Positions 11,179-21,957 are shown, counted from the stretch's first letter. The stretch is DNA of 64,000 bases from Margaritifera margaritifera (GCA_029931535.1 JAQPZY010001186.1:1494135-1558134), one strand, 5' to 3'. Numbers and translations are program-made. The notes: generated by a model from the letters alone, not told the origin.

Positions 11179-12090
11179 TTACTATATATATGTGACTGGT
11201 AGATGACCAGGTGCAGGTTTTAATATTATCCACAATGGAATTGTTAAACTAAATGTTTGAGATGAAGGCTTTGACTTTAATGGTTTTTCTCTTTTAATAA
11301 AGGATGCAATATTCTTCAATATTTTTATGATTGAGATCTCTACAGGTAAGTTTTAAACTTTAAGTTTTAATATTATTTGTTATATCAGTATCCACAATCT
11401 AATGAATAGCGAAACATGTTTCTCTTATCACTGTAGAACTACAACTCTGTCCAAAAACATTAGTACATGAATACATTTATTTAAAATGATGTCAACAAAT
11501 TACAAGGTATGAAAAAATATTTTGGCAAAAAAAATGCTGGTGTCTGTTAGCAAACAGTGTCCTAAGACATACAGAAAATATGGTACTCATTGTAGCGAAT
11601 AAAGTTATCAAAAGATGAAAAATCATTGAAATGGTACTTGATTTACCAACTCCTTCATTTAAGCTTTATTAACAGGTGTTAGCTGGTAGTCAGAGGTCAT
11701 AGTTAAGGGCCAACCATTTAAATGAAGGGGGGGGGAAATAAAAACTAATTCTATAGATCAAATTAGTTGAAGAAAAAAAAATCTGGAGATACAAAAAAAT
11801 TGTATCCTGGTTGGAAAGAAAATCCCAGGCCCTCCACCAGAAGATTAAATGGTCAGTCATGGTCAGTCCATAATAGCTCTTGATGTGGAAAATAAACCAA
11901 AACACAACAGGTTCATCTGGCTGGAAATGAACTGATGCGTTATCAACAAAATACTACTTCACCTCCCTATGTCATGAATAAACCAATCAATCCATTAACT
12001 AATTAATCAACACATCTAAAACCCACACAATATATTTCATAATAGCAAATACACTTTTATTTCTTAACAGAATTATTAAATGTTACACAC

Positions 12091-12299
12091 CCAGCAGGAC
12101 TTGTTCCTATGATCAAAGTTTCTGGTGTCTCCCTAGTTTTCTTGCTTTCCCTGACATACATGTTGGCACTGCAGTAGACCTCTCCCTCATCGTTATATGC
12201 TTTACATGTGATCTTCCCATCGTCTTCGAACCTCACCCCCTTCACAGTCAGGGTATGAATATCCCCCTCCCGTGTGATGACAAACCTTTTGTTGGACTC
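12091..12299 (-). CDS. Ig/FN3 muscle gene, second half of Ig domain 4 plus linker
   Basis: The exon starts at phase 0 after a poly-T tract and CAG. It encodes ESNKRFVITREGD, 'HTLTVKGVRFEDDGKITCKA' with the F-strand Cys, 'CSANMYV', then a polar linker (RESKKTRETPETL). The donor chosen is GTGTGT after Gly, because it alone restores the frame into the next exon and preserves the linker. A stronger-looking GTATGT inside 'ANMYV' is also phase 2 and would cut the G strand short, so the 3' border is the least certain in this gene. Confidence 0.85.
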
Positions 12300-12376
12300 C
12301 TGAAAAAAAAAACTGCATGGTAACACCACATAGCATTGGCAAGAGGGCTAATTGTGTCCTATTACACAGTTTTGCC

Positions 12377-12531
12377 CAGTAGCGTACTAATGGGGGAGCG
12401 GACAGGGCGGTTGCCCTGGGTGCCAGAGGTCTTTGGGCGCCAAAACAGCTGATAAAAATTCGGGCCTTGTATTCTGGCCCTTTGGGCCATCACCGTTTCT
12501 CCGGGCGCCATTTACCCTTAGTACGCCACTG
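12377..12531. mobile_element. hAT-type MITE with 8-bp target duplication
   Basis: A 155-bp element has inverted ends CAGTAGCGTACTAA and TTAGTACGCCACTG. It is flanked on both sides by GTTTTGCC (12369-12376 and 12532-12539), a perfect 8-bp duplication diagnostic of hAT-like transposition. It has no coding capacity. It lies in the intron between the Ig4 exons. Confidence 0.9.
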
Positions 12532-13056
12532 GTTTTGCCTCTCCATTGCTGACAATTTCTGCACTGGGCTCCAACTCAACCTGATATACCTCTAAATGGG
12601 GATTTGTATAGGCTAACTAGGAATAGAGTAAAAGCCCTGTCTTTTGGAAATAAATCTGATCAACTGGCAACAAAATTTACAGAACTAAAACACCTAAAAT
12701 ATTAATTATGCTGAATTCTGAGATTTGGGACTTGGGGGGAGGATGAAGTGTTGGGGCAAATATATTTTTTAATTGGGCCCTTTTTGATCCCTGATGATTT
12801 TTTAAGACTTCATATGAAAACCTCTGTTAAATATCAAACAATTGATAATTATCATAAACCTATCTTTTCTTATCTGCTTTTGTTTCAAATATCCATGAGC
12901 ACTTACCATAGACTTTGTTTGATTTAAAATGCACATGTGTTGCAATGCTAATCAAATCATACAAACCAAAGTAACTTGTGCATTGCTGCAACTACAAACT
13001 TTTCTGTTAGAAAAATTGGAGTAAATTTCTGAGAAATCATCCTCCTGCAGACTTAC

Positions 13057-13255
13057 AGGTATGGGCTTGTGGTCAAACAGCCATGTTATTGTAGGGCTGG
13101 GTTCTCCAACAACAATGCACTCAAACTTTGCCTCATCGCCCTCACGGGCGCTGATGTGATCAAATCTCTTCAGAAACTTGGGAAGAATCGGTCCCTTCAG
13201 TTTGTCCTCTAAAACAGTCAATGTGGCACTGCACTTGGCTTGTCCCAGAGGATTA
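13057..13255 (-). CDS. Ig/FN3 muscle gene, end of Ig 3 and first half of Ig 4
   Basis: This 199-nt exon lies between ATTTCAG and GTAAGT. It ends Ig3 (SNPLGQAKCSATLTVLE), then opens Ig4 with 'LPKFLKRFDHISAREGD', the B-strand Cys in 'AKFECIVVGEP' and the core Trp in 'TITWLFDHKPIP'. It is the only exon that carries parts of two Ig domains, joined by only a few residues (DKLKGPI). Ig3 and Ig4 are therefore closely coupled, as in poly-Ig stretches of titin-like proteins. Confidence 0.94.
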
Positions 13256-13279
13256 CTGAAATATTCCAACATGGAAATT

Positions 13280-14680
13280 TTAATGAAATATGAGTGAATA
13301 AAATAAGAAATACAGTGAAAACCTGAAAACCAAAAGCCCTTGGGACCAAATTTTAATTCTGGTTTTGAGAGATTTTCGGTTTACTGAGGGTATCACAACA
13401 TGAAAAAAATGTCCTTTTGTATATAAGCAGATGTGCAAGCAAATCATCATCAATATCAACCTTCATTTTTAAGACCAAAAACATGTTCATTCTTAAAACC
13501 AAAACACTTAAATGTTTTCACATGATTGGAGAGAGACAGAGAGATAATTATGTTCGTATGTGCATGTGTGAAATAGGGAAAGTGCTTACATGACTTTAAC
13601 TGGTCATTCTGACATCTTGACATGCGAGTAAAGACAAATGACAGTCATGGTTACTCAAATACAGGTATGTTATGCTTTTTCTCCGTTGAAAATCAATTGA
13701 GCAAATCTGACTTTTGGAATACTGTTTTGTTGGTATCTGTCGACAAAGTATCAAAAGCGAGGTCAAAGGCCTGGTTATTAAACCCTGGGTATTTAATTTA
13801 AAAATACACAACAACAAACATTCTATCAATCATTTATACCAACAAAATAGCATCAATCACAGTGAGATAATAAGCAGATAAACATAATATTTCCAAACTG
13901 GCATATCTACAAGTGTTAAGTTCTTTACAATTTACCTTAAAAGTTGTCCCTTCATAAAGGTGCAGAGACTACATATTTGCCTAATATCAGCCTTAATCTG
14001 TGTCGCACACATGTCAAGTGTTGTTTTTACCTTGCTTGCTCTTGAGGCATTTCTGGGTCACAGACTCACCAATAAGCCTAATACAGTATTTACTAACCAT
14101 AAATAATCTGGCCTATTGTGTGTTAGGTGTGTGTTTTACTTAATTTTACTTAAGGCATGACCACAGGCTATTTCTAGAGCATATATATCAATGTTTTATG
14201 GAATTTTGCAGCTAAAATACATTTCCAAGTTTGAAAAGACATTTGGTTATTATGGGGGGGGGGGGTAGCATAAAATTGAAATTTGGGACCGAAAATCTGT
14301 ATTGGTTTTTAGAGTGGAGGGGTTCGGTTTACTTGGGAAAAAAAATTATATTAAAGAAGGAAAAATTAGGAAAAATTCAGAGCTAAACAAAAATTTGGAT
14401 TTTGAGGGGATCTCAGTATACCAGGAGTTCAGTTTTGAGGTGTATGTTACACTGTATTTTAATAATTGTAATATTTCATTTTACAATAAAAGCAAATAAT
14501 TTACAATCTGCTTTTCTCAACAAAAGTGTTTTTTACATCTCACAATGACTATAAGAGAAGTGACCACGTTCTCAAAATTTGCAAGAAAACTTGTTGATTG
14601 AATGTTTTGATTTTTCATGATTATGGTGGTAGCACTTTGTAGTACAAATAACCATAATAGTAGTAGTCACAGTAGTAATA
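13280..14680. other. Intron, nothing recognised
   Basis: Intron between exons 13057-13255 and 15534-15795. A G homopolymer lies at 14255-14266. 13330-13390 and 14270-14440 are similar AT-rich sequences with 'GGACC(A/G)AAA' and 'GGTTTACT', perhaps the ends of an old repeat. No exon was seen. Confidence 0.5.
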
Positions 14681-14872
14681 GCAGTATTCCCTTAATATAA
14701 TGCTGTTCATGAGAGCCATACAAGTGGACTGCCTTGTAGGTGAGGTCTCCTTTTTACTGAGGTATTTATACATAATATTACTATTAAATAATGAAATGGG
14801 AACCATGACATACCAGTTTTATAAAAGGGATCATCTTCTAATGAGATACTTTACAGCGAGGGAGCACTGTAG
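14681..14872. mobile_element. M3-type MITE copy
   Basis: The left end reads CAGTATTCCCTTAATATAATG and the right end GCGAGGGAGCACTGTAG, a diverged inverted pair of the same kind as at 36104-36273. The interior includes TCATGAGAGCC..TAGGTGAG. A second, different MITE follows within 20 bp. Confidence 0.6.
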
Positions 14873-14881
14873 TAGTAGTGG

Positions 14882-15050
14882 TAGTAAAGTGGTCCCCCTC
14901 TTCTGAGCCAACCCTTTCATAAAGTCACTCTGCCTGATACCAAAATGATATATTTAACTATTTGTCCCCCTCATGAAATGCAGCCCTTTCTATTAGGCTA
15001 CATTTTTATTACAGATGGAGTGGTCCTATAAGAGGGGGACCACTGCAGTA
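14882..15050. mobile_element. MITE with AGTGGTCCCCCTCTT ends
   Basis: The inverted ends are AGTGGTCCCCCTCTT and AAGAGGGGGACCACT (15-bp perfect match), enclosing about 130 bp of noncoding DNA. It belongs to the same broad group as M2/M3 by its end pattern. No clear target duplication is seen. Confidence 0.75.
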
Positions 15051-15260
15051 GTTGTTTTTAATGTTGCAATAGAAGATGGCTGTAAAAGCACCATCCAGCA
15101 GTATCAACATCATTGATTTTGTTGATACAAATGTACGCACTGCAAGATTTTTCATTCCATTCTCTCATTGAATCATGTTTGAGTTATCTGAAGATGCAAA
15201 ACATACAAATGCTTTTGCTTGTTCTCAGCATAAGATTAAATACAAGGATACAAAATAAGT

Positions 15261-15515
15261 AGGGGCCCCAGGTGGCCGAGTGGTCCAAGACACTCGCCTT
15301 TACAGATCACTGACATCTCACCTCTGTCCTCGTCAGTTCGTCTCAGGCTCGTCCAACGTGGGTATGTGAGAAAGCTTGCCAGTAGCTTCCCATGGGTCGG
15401 TGGTTCTTCCCAGGGTTTTCTCGGGTTCTTCCTCCACCAAATATACTGGCCACCATGTATAGCCTATCATGTGATGAAAAATGGTATTAAACCCATAACA
15501 ACCAACCAACCAACA
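15261..15515 (+). mobile_element. tRNA-derived SINE, family S1
   Basis: The head is GGTGGCCGAGTGGTCCAAG (A-box of a Leu/Ser-type tRNA). The central part contains GGGTCGGTGGTTCTTCCCAG and CTCCACCAAATATACTGGCC, and the tail AACCAACCAACCAAC. The central part resembles SINEs common in molluscs. The tail lies about 15 bp from the splice donor at 15533. Two more copies lie at 32234 and 38237, in the opposite orientation. Confidence 0.85.
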
Positions 15516-15533
15516 AAATAGGTAAATTTTTAC

Positions 15534-15795
15534 CTGAGATGACATGTGTATTCTCCAGCTTGTTCCCGTTTGGTTGATTTTAATTCCAGAATGACCACCC
15601 CATCTTGGTGCCGCATCTTAATGTCAGGCCCCTCCCGTATTTCCATGTCATTCAGCACCCATGTCACTGCTGGCACGGGACGGCCCTCAATCATGCATTT
15701 AAATTCTGCAGGTACTCCCTCTGTCACTTTTTGATCGTAGAATCTGGTCAGGAAGTTTGGAGCTAAATCACCCTCCTCTTTATCAGCCTTCAGTG
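15534..15795 (-). CDS. Ig/FN3 muscle gene, most of Ig domain 3
   Basis: This 262-nt exon runs from TTTTCCAG to GTAAAA. It encodes ALKADKEEGD, then I-set Ig3: 'APNFLTRFYDQKVTEGVPAE', the Cys of 'FKCMIEG', Trp of 'VTWVLND', 'VVILELKSTKREQAGEYTCH'. It ends two bases into a Ser codon completed by the next exon. The downstream intron begins with a GTAAAA donor, and a SINE tail lies about 15-20 bp away. Confidence 0.95.
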
Positions 15796-15912
15796 CTGGA
15801 AAATAAGATGCTAAGGATGTAATTATTACTTACCGGTAATTGTTGTTTATTTGTAAGTTTCTATATCTTTTGGCCATAGAGTGGAATTTTTAAATGACCA
15901 ATTTCCATATAA

Positions 15913-16102
15913 GGGCTGTTCTGAGTAAAATATACTTGGGACCCATGGAAGGCACTTTTAATGTGCAGTAGTCACCCATAGATCCAATTTACAATTTTTT
16001 TTAGTTTTCATATGAACTCTTTGAGTAATCAGAGTACCCTGGCGAATATTTTTTTTTAAAGTGCCTTCCCTGTGTATCACGTGTGTTTAAATGGAACAGC
16101 CC
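15913..16102. mobile_element. Harbinger-type MITE flanked by TAA
   Basis: The inverted ends are GGGCTGTTC and GAACAGCCC, with subterminal AAGGCACTTTTAA / AAAGTGCCTT pairing. It is flanked by TAA at 15910-15912 and 16103-16105. A 3-bp TAA duplication with GGGCTGTT ends fits PIF/Harbinger. 190 bp, noncoding. Confidence 0.75.
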
Positions 16103-16278
16103 TAATCCACAAAATGACCCTAACATTGAATATTAAAAATCTCTATATAATTATCTGATAAGTATGGAGTATGTGGGTTGATGCGCACACCACTTGGTTT
16201 TCATCCACTGCATATTGATAAAAACAAATATGAACATGCTCTATTATAATTGGAAAAATGTTCAGGATATGCAAGGGA

Positions 16279-16341
<63 letters not shown>

Positions 16342-16342
16342 C
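16279..16342. repeat. (AT)n(GT)n microsatellite
   Basis: About 20 AT units followed directly by about 12 GT units, in an intron. Confidence 0.97.
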
Positions 16343-16359
16343 ATGTGTGTCCTACCTGT

Positions 16360-17200
16360 CTTGATTCTACCTTAATGATATGTTCAATTACATACAGTCA
16401 AACCCCTATAGGTATAAGCATAATCTAAGTGGCAAAAAAGCAAAACCCATGGATTGGTACCAAATTCTATGTGGATTGGTACCAAAATACAAACACAAAA
16501 CATATTGACAAATTATATATACAACACACACTTTAATTAGTCTACATGTCTAGCTTCCATTGAGTGATCGCAAAGTCAGCTCCACAAATCCTTCAACAAG
16601 CATGGTGATGTGCTAAACTTGAGCACTGTATTACATCACTAACATATTCTTTTAAATTTCTAAAACACTCATGATTTTTCATTTTTCTGACCCAAAATAC
16701 TTAAAAGTTTTAAAAGATCCCTCTCCTTTAACATTTTTCAGTCATTTAACATTCACGAGTCCCATCAATAAAGCCTGCTTCACTTAACATCTTTTGTGTG
16801 ATTATTTATAGTACAGACTGATCCACTAACCAATTATTTCATTAATATAATGAATCTGCAAGACATGTTTTCAAATTGAAGAAACCATTCATTTTCTTGG
16901 AAATTAGTCATATACAGCTGCTATAAATAGAAGTTAAAGATAATGATAGTGTTTGGAAAGTACATGTAGGTCTACAATTGGTAAGTGTACTCTTATGCTA
17001 TGCAGATGTAGAAGCCATCTTGTCTAGAATATTCTCAAATTTAGATTATGTGTGAGATTAAAGAGATAAAAACAGCAAATAATTTTTTATCGATTTTTTG
17101 TTTTATTTTTTAAATGTACCAAATAAGCATAATACATATACAGGTAAGCATAAAATATAATTTCTTTGAAAAACAGCATAATGATTATGCCAAGAGCATA
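16360..17200. other. Intron, nothing recognised
   Basis: AT-rich intron sequence preceding (in plus coordinates) the Ig2 exon. No exon, RNA gene or clear element seen. Confidence 0.5.
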
Positions 17201-17260
17201 ATAGTTGGCAGGTATGCAACAACTTTTAGACATAAAACGGTATATAATAATTTATGTTAC

Positions 17261-17436
17261 CTATGACATTGAGATATGCCTCTGTCATTGCCTCTCCAAA
17301 CTTGTTTCGAGCCCAGCAGGTGTAGCGTCCTGTATCATCAATCTCTACGTTTTGAATCAGCATGGAGTAGATCTCATTGTTGAAATTCAGAAGCTTATAT
17401 CGCTCCCCTGACTCTACCACTTTACCATCCCGCAGC
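17261..17436 (-). CDS. Ig/FN3 muscle gene, second half of Ig domain 2
   Basis: This 176-nt exon lies between TTTGCAG and GTAACA. It completes the split Trp codon of Ig2 and encodes LRDGKVVESGERYKLLNF, 'MLIQNVEIDDTGRYTCWARN' with the F-strand Cys, and 'GEAMTEAYLNVI'. The D-T-G-x-Y-x-C motif is canonical I-set. The junction inside the Trp codon matches that of Ig5. Confidence 0.95.
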
Positions 17437-17449
17437 CTGCAAATAGCCA

Positions 17450-18325
17450 TTGTTTTAAAAAGTATTTGTTGAGTAAGTCAGAGAAAAATTATCCATTGTT
17501 ATTTCCAGTAATTTTTAATAAAGTGTACATGCTCCTTTGTGAAACATACTGAAAATATGTACAAGGTATATCACATAGTTGTTCTGATACAGTATTTCTC
17601 TGTTGTTAAAAAAGCAATTTTCTAATTTGCCATCATGTTGTGTATGGGTTTGTTTTACTGGTAATCTTTCAAATATTTTGTACTACAATGAATTGGCAGT
17701 TTTGAAAATATGTGTTGATAAAGGTTTTTGTTAATTTTGTGTTCTCATGATATATTTTTTCCACAAATACGTACATAAATATATGCATGTAATGAATTAT
17801 ATTCGTCCATATTTTGTGTACTTTTCCAACCCTAAAATTTATAAAGAGGAGTGTAGAAAAATAGCAACACATGTATTCAAATATGATAAATGTTTAAACA
17901 TTTTTCAAACATTTTCCAGCTTGTATTAGGAAATTATTATTTATTAATGCTTATTATTATACATTAGCAAATTTCTTGCAATGTTTGAGAACAGCCACAA
18001 AAAGCTGTAAAATACCACAATACACGAGCATCTGAGCCGACAAGAGTGCTTAATACTTATACTGTAAGATTGCCATACAACCAAAGTATAAAAAAAAGAA
18101 GTTAATATTAATTTTATGACCTCAATATAATTTTCATAATTCTGTCATTTTAAAAATATTTGTTTCTACTTCTACAAGGTTGTATTTTCATGATTTAATT
18201 ATAACAAGTGCCCACAGTTGCAAAAAAATTAAACTATATAGAAATATTCCCAAATGCATGTACAGCACATAATAAAAGTGAATCAAATGAATATGGTATA
18301 TAGGAATACAACACATTTATTTGAG
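17450..18325. other. Intron within Ig2, nothing recognised
   Basis: Very AT-rich intron between the two Ig2 exons. Apart from the 44-bp array at its right end, nothing is recognised. Confidence 0.5.
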
Positions 18326-18330
18326 CTGTA

Positions 18331-18506
18331 TAGTTACCAAACGATATCTGGTCTGGAATTTTGTTTGAGCTGTATAGTTACCAAACAATATCAGGTCTGG
18401 GATTTTGTTTGAGCTCTATAGTTACCAAACAAAATCTGATCTGGGATTTTATTTGAGCTGTATAGTTACCAAACAATATCTGGTCTGGGATATGCCACAA
18501 CTCGGC
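18331..18506. repeat. 44-bp tandem array copying the exon end and splice donor
   Basis: Four units start at 18331, 18375, 18419 and 18463. Each carries TAGTTACCAAAC..ATC, which on the minus strand is an exon end followed by a GTAACT donor. The rightmost unit overlaps the real exon border at 18470. The others lie in the intron. Confidence 0.9.
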
Positions 18507-18632
18507 AATCAAAGCGGGCAAGCCGTCCCTCCTCAACATGGCAGCTGCTCATCTGGAAGAAGTATGCTGGTGTGTTGAAGTCCAGGTCCATGGGGGACTC
18601 GGGAGTTGCTGGAACATTTGGTGGTTCTCTGC
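18470..18632 (-). CDS. Ig/FN3 muscle gene, linker and first half of Ig domain 2
   Basis: This 163-nt exon runs from AAAATAG to GTAACT. It encodes a Pro-rich linker (GREPPNVPATPESPMDLDF), then 'TPAYFFQMSSCHVEEGRLAR', the B-strand Cys in 'FDCRVVAYPRPDIVW' and two bases of the Trp codon. The exon end with its donor is the first copy of a 44-bp tandem array reaching into the intron (18331-18500). Using a donor further out would read TGG-TAA, an immediate stop, so the donor next to the exon is the sensible choice. Confidence 0.93.
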
Positions 18633-18847
18633 CTATTTTAGGTGAAAAATGAAACATATTATGTTCATGAAATTTCTAAATACTCAAAATATTTTTCACT
18701 ATAAGACATGAAATATTGTAAGGTTCTGTGCATGATTTTGACTTGTTACTATAGCAACTCTCAGTGAGAATTGACCTCTTAGAAAATTAGAGAGTGAACT
18801 GCCTACTAATTAATATACCGTAATTAATTAATTAACTAATTAATATA

Positions 18848-19055
18848 CCGGCTTATAAGCCGAATCCAAATGCAAAAAACATAGATCCTGATCTGCTGTC
18901 ACATAATGCGCCAGCAGATCAGGGTCTATGTTGTTTGTTCTACTGAGTAGTCCCTACAAATTGCATAGACCCAGATATGCTGGCGCATTATGCAATGGCA
19001 GATCTGGGTCTATACAGTTTGCAGTTGGTATCAGGTTATACGCGAGTATATAAGG
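18848..19055. mobile_element. M1 twin-palindrome MITE, copy 2 (inverted orientation)
   Basis: Palindrome B (with AACATAGATCCTGATCTGCTG) comes first, then palindrome A. The left terminal repeat is damaged (CCGGCTTATAAGCC); the right one reads TTATACGCGAGTATATAAGG. TA flanks are present. Confidence 0.85.
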
Positions 19056-19488
19056 TAGCTATTTCTTTAGGATCGGTGTTTCTTAAAACAAATCATTGTG
19101 ATTCACAAAGGACTAAGGTATGATGTGAAGTTGTACAGATATTAAATTGCTTGGTACATTATTAGTGCAAACTGCATATGGGATGCACCAAGGCTCATTC
19201 TTGTCCAACCACTTGACCAACCCAATCAGTGCCAATTAGGTACACTTTCACACCTAGCTGAATAATTAGATTGGAGACTGACCATTGGAATGTCTGCTTT
19301 GTGACAACTGACTGGCAGACACTGCTTGGCCCAAAAATCAATTAGTTAATATTCTAAGATTTTTTTCATGGGCATAGCCAGGGAAAGTTCACCTGTTGCA
19401 ACCAGAACTCTAAATTGTGACCAACTGTATTGTGATGAGGTAGAAAACTAAAGTATCTTTTAACAGTCTGTCAAAAATATTTACATTA

Positions 19489-19697
19489 CCATATGTACTT
19501 GTGTATAATACCAACTGCAAACTGCATAGACCCATATCTACCATCGCATAATGCACCGGCAGATCTGGGTCTATGCAGTTTGTAAAGACTAATCAGTAGA
19601 ACAAATACAGACCCTGATCTGCTGGCGCATTATGCGATGGCAGATGAGGGTCTATGTTGTTTGCATTTGGACTAGGTTTATATGCGAGTATAGACGG
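19489..19697. mobile_element. M1 twin-palindrome MITE, copy 3
   Basis: The ends read CCATATGTACTTGTGTATAA and TATATGCGAGTATAGACGG, with TA on both sides. Both palindromes are intact. It lies in the intron between the Ig1 and Ig2 exons, 430 bp from copy 2. Confidence 0.9.
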
Positions 19698-19859
19698 TAA
19701 GTCTTTACCTTAATAATCTGTATAAGACATTGATTCACTTAATTTACACTCTTTGCCTGTTGCTGAGGAAAATATATTTATAAAGTGTATATTTTGGAAC
19801 AAAAATGAACTCCCATTATGATATGTTAATTAAATTAATTATTGTAAATTTTTCAACTA

Positions 19860-20590
19860 TTACTTATCTCTAACCTTTACACTGCTGGGACCAAAGAGTT
19901 TCAGTAATTTTATTGAGGTGACTATTGTAAAGAGGTTTAATTAAAGTGGATTGAGGTGACCATTGTAAAGAGGTTAAATTAAAATGGCTTTATTTGAACC
20001 ACAATATGTGGCCAGTCTGTAAAGGAGGCAGAGGGACTAGTTGAGTGAAATTTTACTTTATTTTTAAGGCAGCAACGTTTACAAAAATTTTAAAATGTGT
20101 CCATGGTATACAATAACTGAAATGATGCCATTTAATCTAAATGATTCTAAACTCAACCTTCCCTCAATCTGCATGTTAGAATTACAGTTGATGGCTATTT
20201 ATATCTAAACCATTGTCATTGCGCATACTGTACCTCATTCAACTTGCGATTGTTTCATTTGCAGTATGTCTTTTACCTCCTAATATGACTGGGTTCAGTT
20301 TATAAGACATGTCTTTGTTGAATATATACATAAGAATTAAGGTTCATCATTTCGATATTGTTTCGCAATGCTATGTATATGTACATAATAAAAAAAACTA
20401 TCGATAATATGTAACCAGATGTCCGGACATCCACACAGAATGTTCTTGCAGAATCTACAATGACTCAAAGAAACTGCATGGGCTTACAAACTTAAAAACG
20501 TGTTTCTTTAAAATAAAATGTCACTCATCAAAAGTTCTGTTAACATGTTTTTCAAAGGTAAATAGTATAGTTTAGTAAATCATTTGTCTG
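19860..20590. other. Intron, nothing recognised
   Basis: Contains a short direct repeat (ATTGAGGTGAC..TTGTAAAGAGGTT at 19913 and 19951). Otherwise no element or exon was recognised between M1 copies 3 and 4. Confidence 0.5.
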
Positions 20591-20597
20591 GAAGATA

Positions 20598-20811
20598 CCA
20601 TATATCGTGTATGATCCGATACCAACTGCAAACTGCATAGACCCAGATCTGCCATCGCATAATGCGCCGGCAGATCTAGGTCTATGCAGTTTGTAAGGAC
20701 TAATCAGTAGAACAAACAACATAGACCCTGATCTGCCGGCGCATTATGCGACGGCAGATTAGGGTCTATGTTGTTTGTATTTGGACCCGTCTTATACGCG
20801 GGTATATACGG
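20598..20811. mobile_element. M1 twin-palindrome MITE, copy 4
   Basis: 214 bp, TA flanks, ends CCATATATCGTGTATGAT and ACGCGGGTATATACGG. Both palindromes are nearly perfect, with arms TGCATAGACCCAGATCTGCC and ACATAGACCCTGATCTGCC. Confidence 0.9.
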
Positions 20812-21206
20812 TAAGTAAATCAACCTGATATGTAATGATGTGTATTACATGTATATGGTACTACCAATTCTCATCAACTTTGGCATTTTCCTAGCAATGC
20901 CACATTCAATGTGAAAATCATCCATACTTTAAGAAAAGAATGACCAGAAAAATCTTACTAAAAAGTTGTCTTAAGCAGAAATGTGGAAATACATAATTTA
21001 ATTGGAATGGGTAGTTCCTGCATCACCAACAGCCACATGCATGTTCATTTACATAGTTACCAATATTATAAATGTTTACAGACAGTAAACTAAACTAAAC
21101 CATTTACATGTGTAAAAGTTTCAACCTCCTTTATACCATAATGACTTTCTGGTGCATTTTTTATGCATGTTGCATTTGACAGACTGCAGTGCTAATATGT
21201 AATTAC

Positions 21207-21443
21207 CATCTATGAGTGTCAGTTCCTCTGAGCTCATGACTGAGCCATTGACATTCATTGCCCGAGCGGTGTATAACCCAAGGTCATCTTCCATGACACT
21301 TGGGAAAATAAGCATATTCATAGCTCCATCCACAACAACACGGCATCCATCAGTGTCTTTCAGCGGACGGTTGTTCTTCAGCCACAAGACCTTGGGGGCT
21401 GGATTTCCCGAAACAACACATACAAGCTCTGTAGTGTCACCAA
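21207..21443 (-). CDS. Ig/FN3 muscle gene, main exon of Ig domain 1
   Basis: This 237-nt symmetric phase-1 exon lies between TGTACAG and GTAATT. It encodes 'GDTTELVCVVSG' with the B-strand Cys, 'PKVLWLKNNRPLKD' with the core Trp, 'MLIFPSVMEDDLGLYTARA' and 'GSVMSSEELTLID'. The usual F-strand Cys (Y-x-C) is replaced: the sequence reads Y-T-A. The disulfide-type pair is therefore absent, as in some intracellular muscle Ig domains. Confidence 0.94.
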
Positions 21444-21589
21444 CTGTACAGGAAAAATGGTTTACATCAATAATTCAGTTAAGATAATTGGACCAATGTA
21501 ACAAAATGTTAAAATAATCCATTTTTCAGGAGTTCAATTGGCAGCAAAACATTTGAATGATTTCCTCATTGGCAAAATACATACAGCTC

Positions 21590-21957
21590 TCCCTCACTAT
21601 AATGCCCTTCATTCCTGTTATTCGGTTGAGTGTGGTCATTGATCCCATTTGATTACCGTCTATACTTGTGTATAATCCAGGTCCAAATGCAAACAACATA
21701 GACCCTGATCTGCCATCGCATAATGTGCCGGCAGATCAGGGTCTATGTTGCTTGTGTTACCTGCATAGACCCTGATCTTCCAGCGCATTATGTGACGGCA
21801 GATCTGCGTCTATGCAGTTTGCAGTTGGTATCGGATTATACGCCAGTATGTACAGTAGGTGACAGTAAAATTAAATATATGTACTTCTTTATAAGGCAGT
21901 CCCACTATAAGGTGGTTCACTCTATAGTTCCAAATAAAGCATTATAATGAAGGAGTA
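21590..21957. mobile_element. M3-type MITE interrupted by an M1 copy
   Basis: The left part (CAGCTCTCCCTCACTATAATG ... TTTGATTA) and right part (GGTGACAGTAAAATTAAATA ... GCATTATAATGAAGGAGTAC) align with the uninterrupted copy at 22013-22200. An M1 element sits between them. This gives an empty-site comparison. Confidence 0.8.
21656..21855. mobile_element. M1 twin-palindrome MITE, copy 5 (nested in M3)
   Basis: 200 bp between duplicated TA dinucleotides (21654-21655 and 21856-21857). The related empty site reads GATTAGGTGATAG, the filled site GATTA-[M1]-TAGGTGACAG, so TA is the target duplication. Ends are CCGTCTATACTTGTGTATAA and TTATACGCCAGTATGTACAG. Confidence 0.92.

Noticed and set aside
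12085..12176. GTATGT donor inside the Ig4 exon
   Set aside because: It keeps the phase but would delete the end of the Ig4 G strand and the linker; the open frame and the domain limit favour the GTGTGT donor at 12090.
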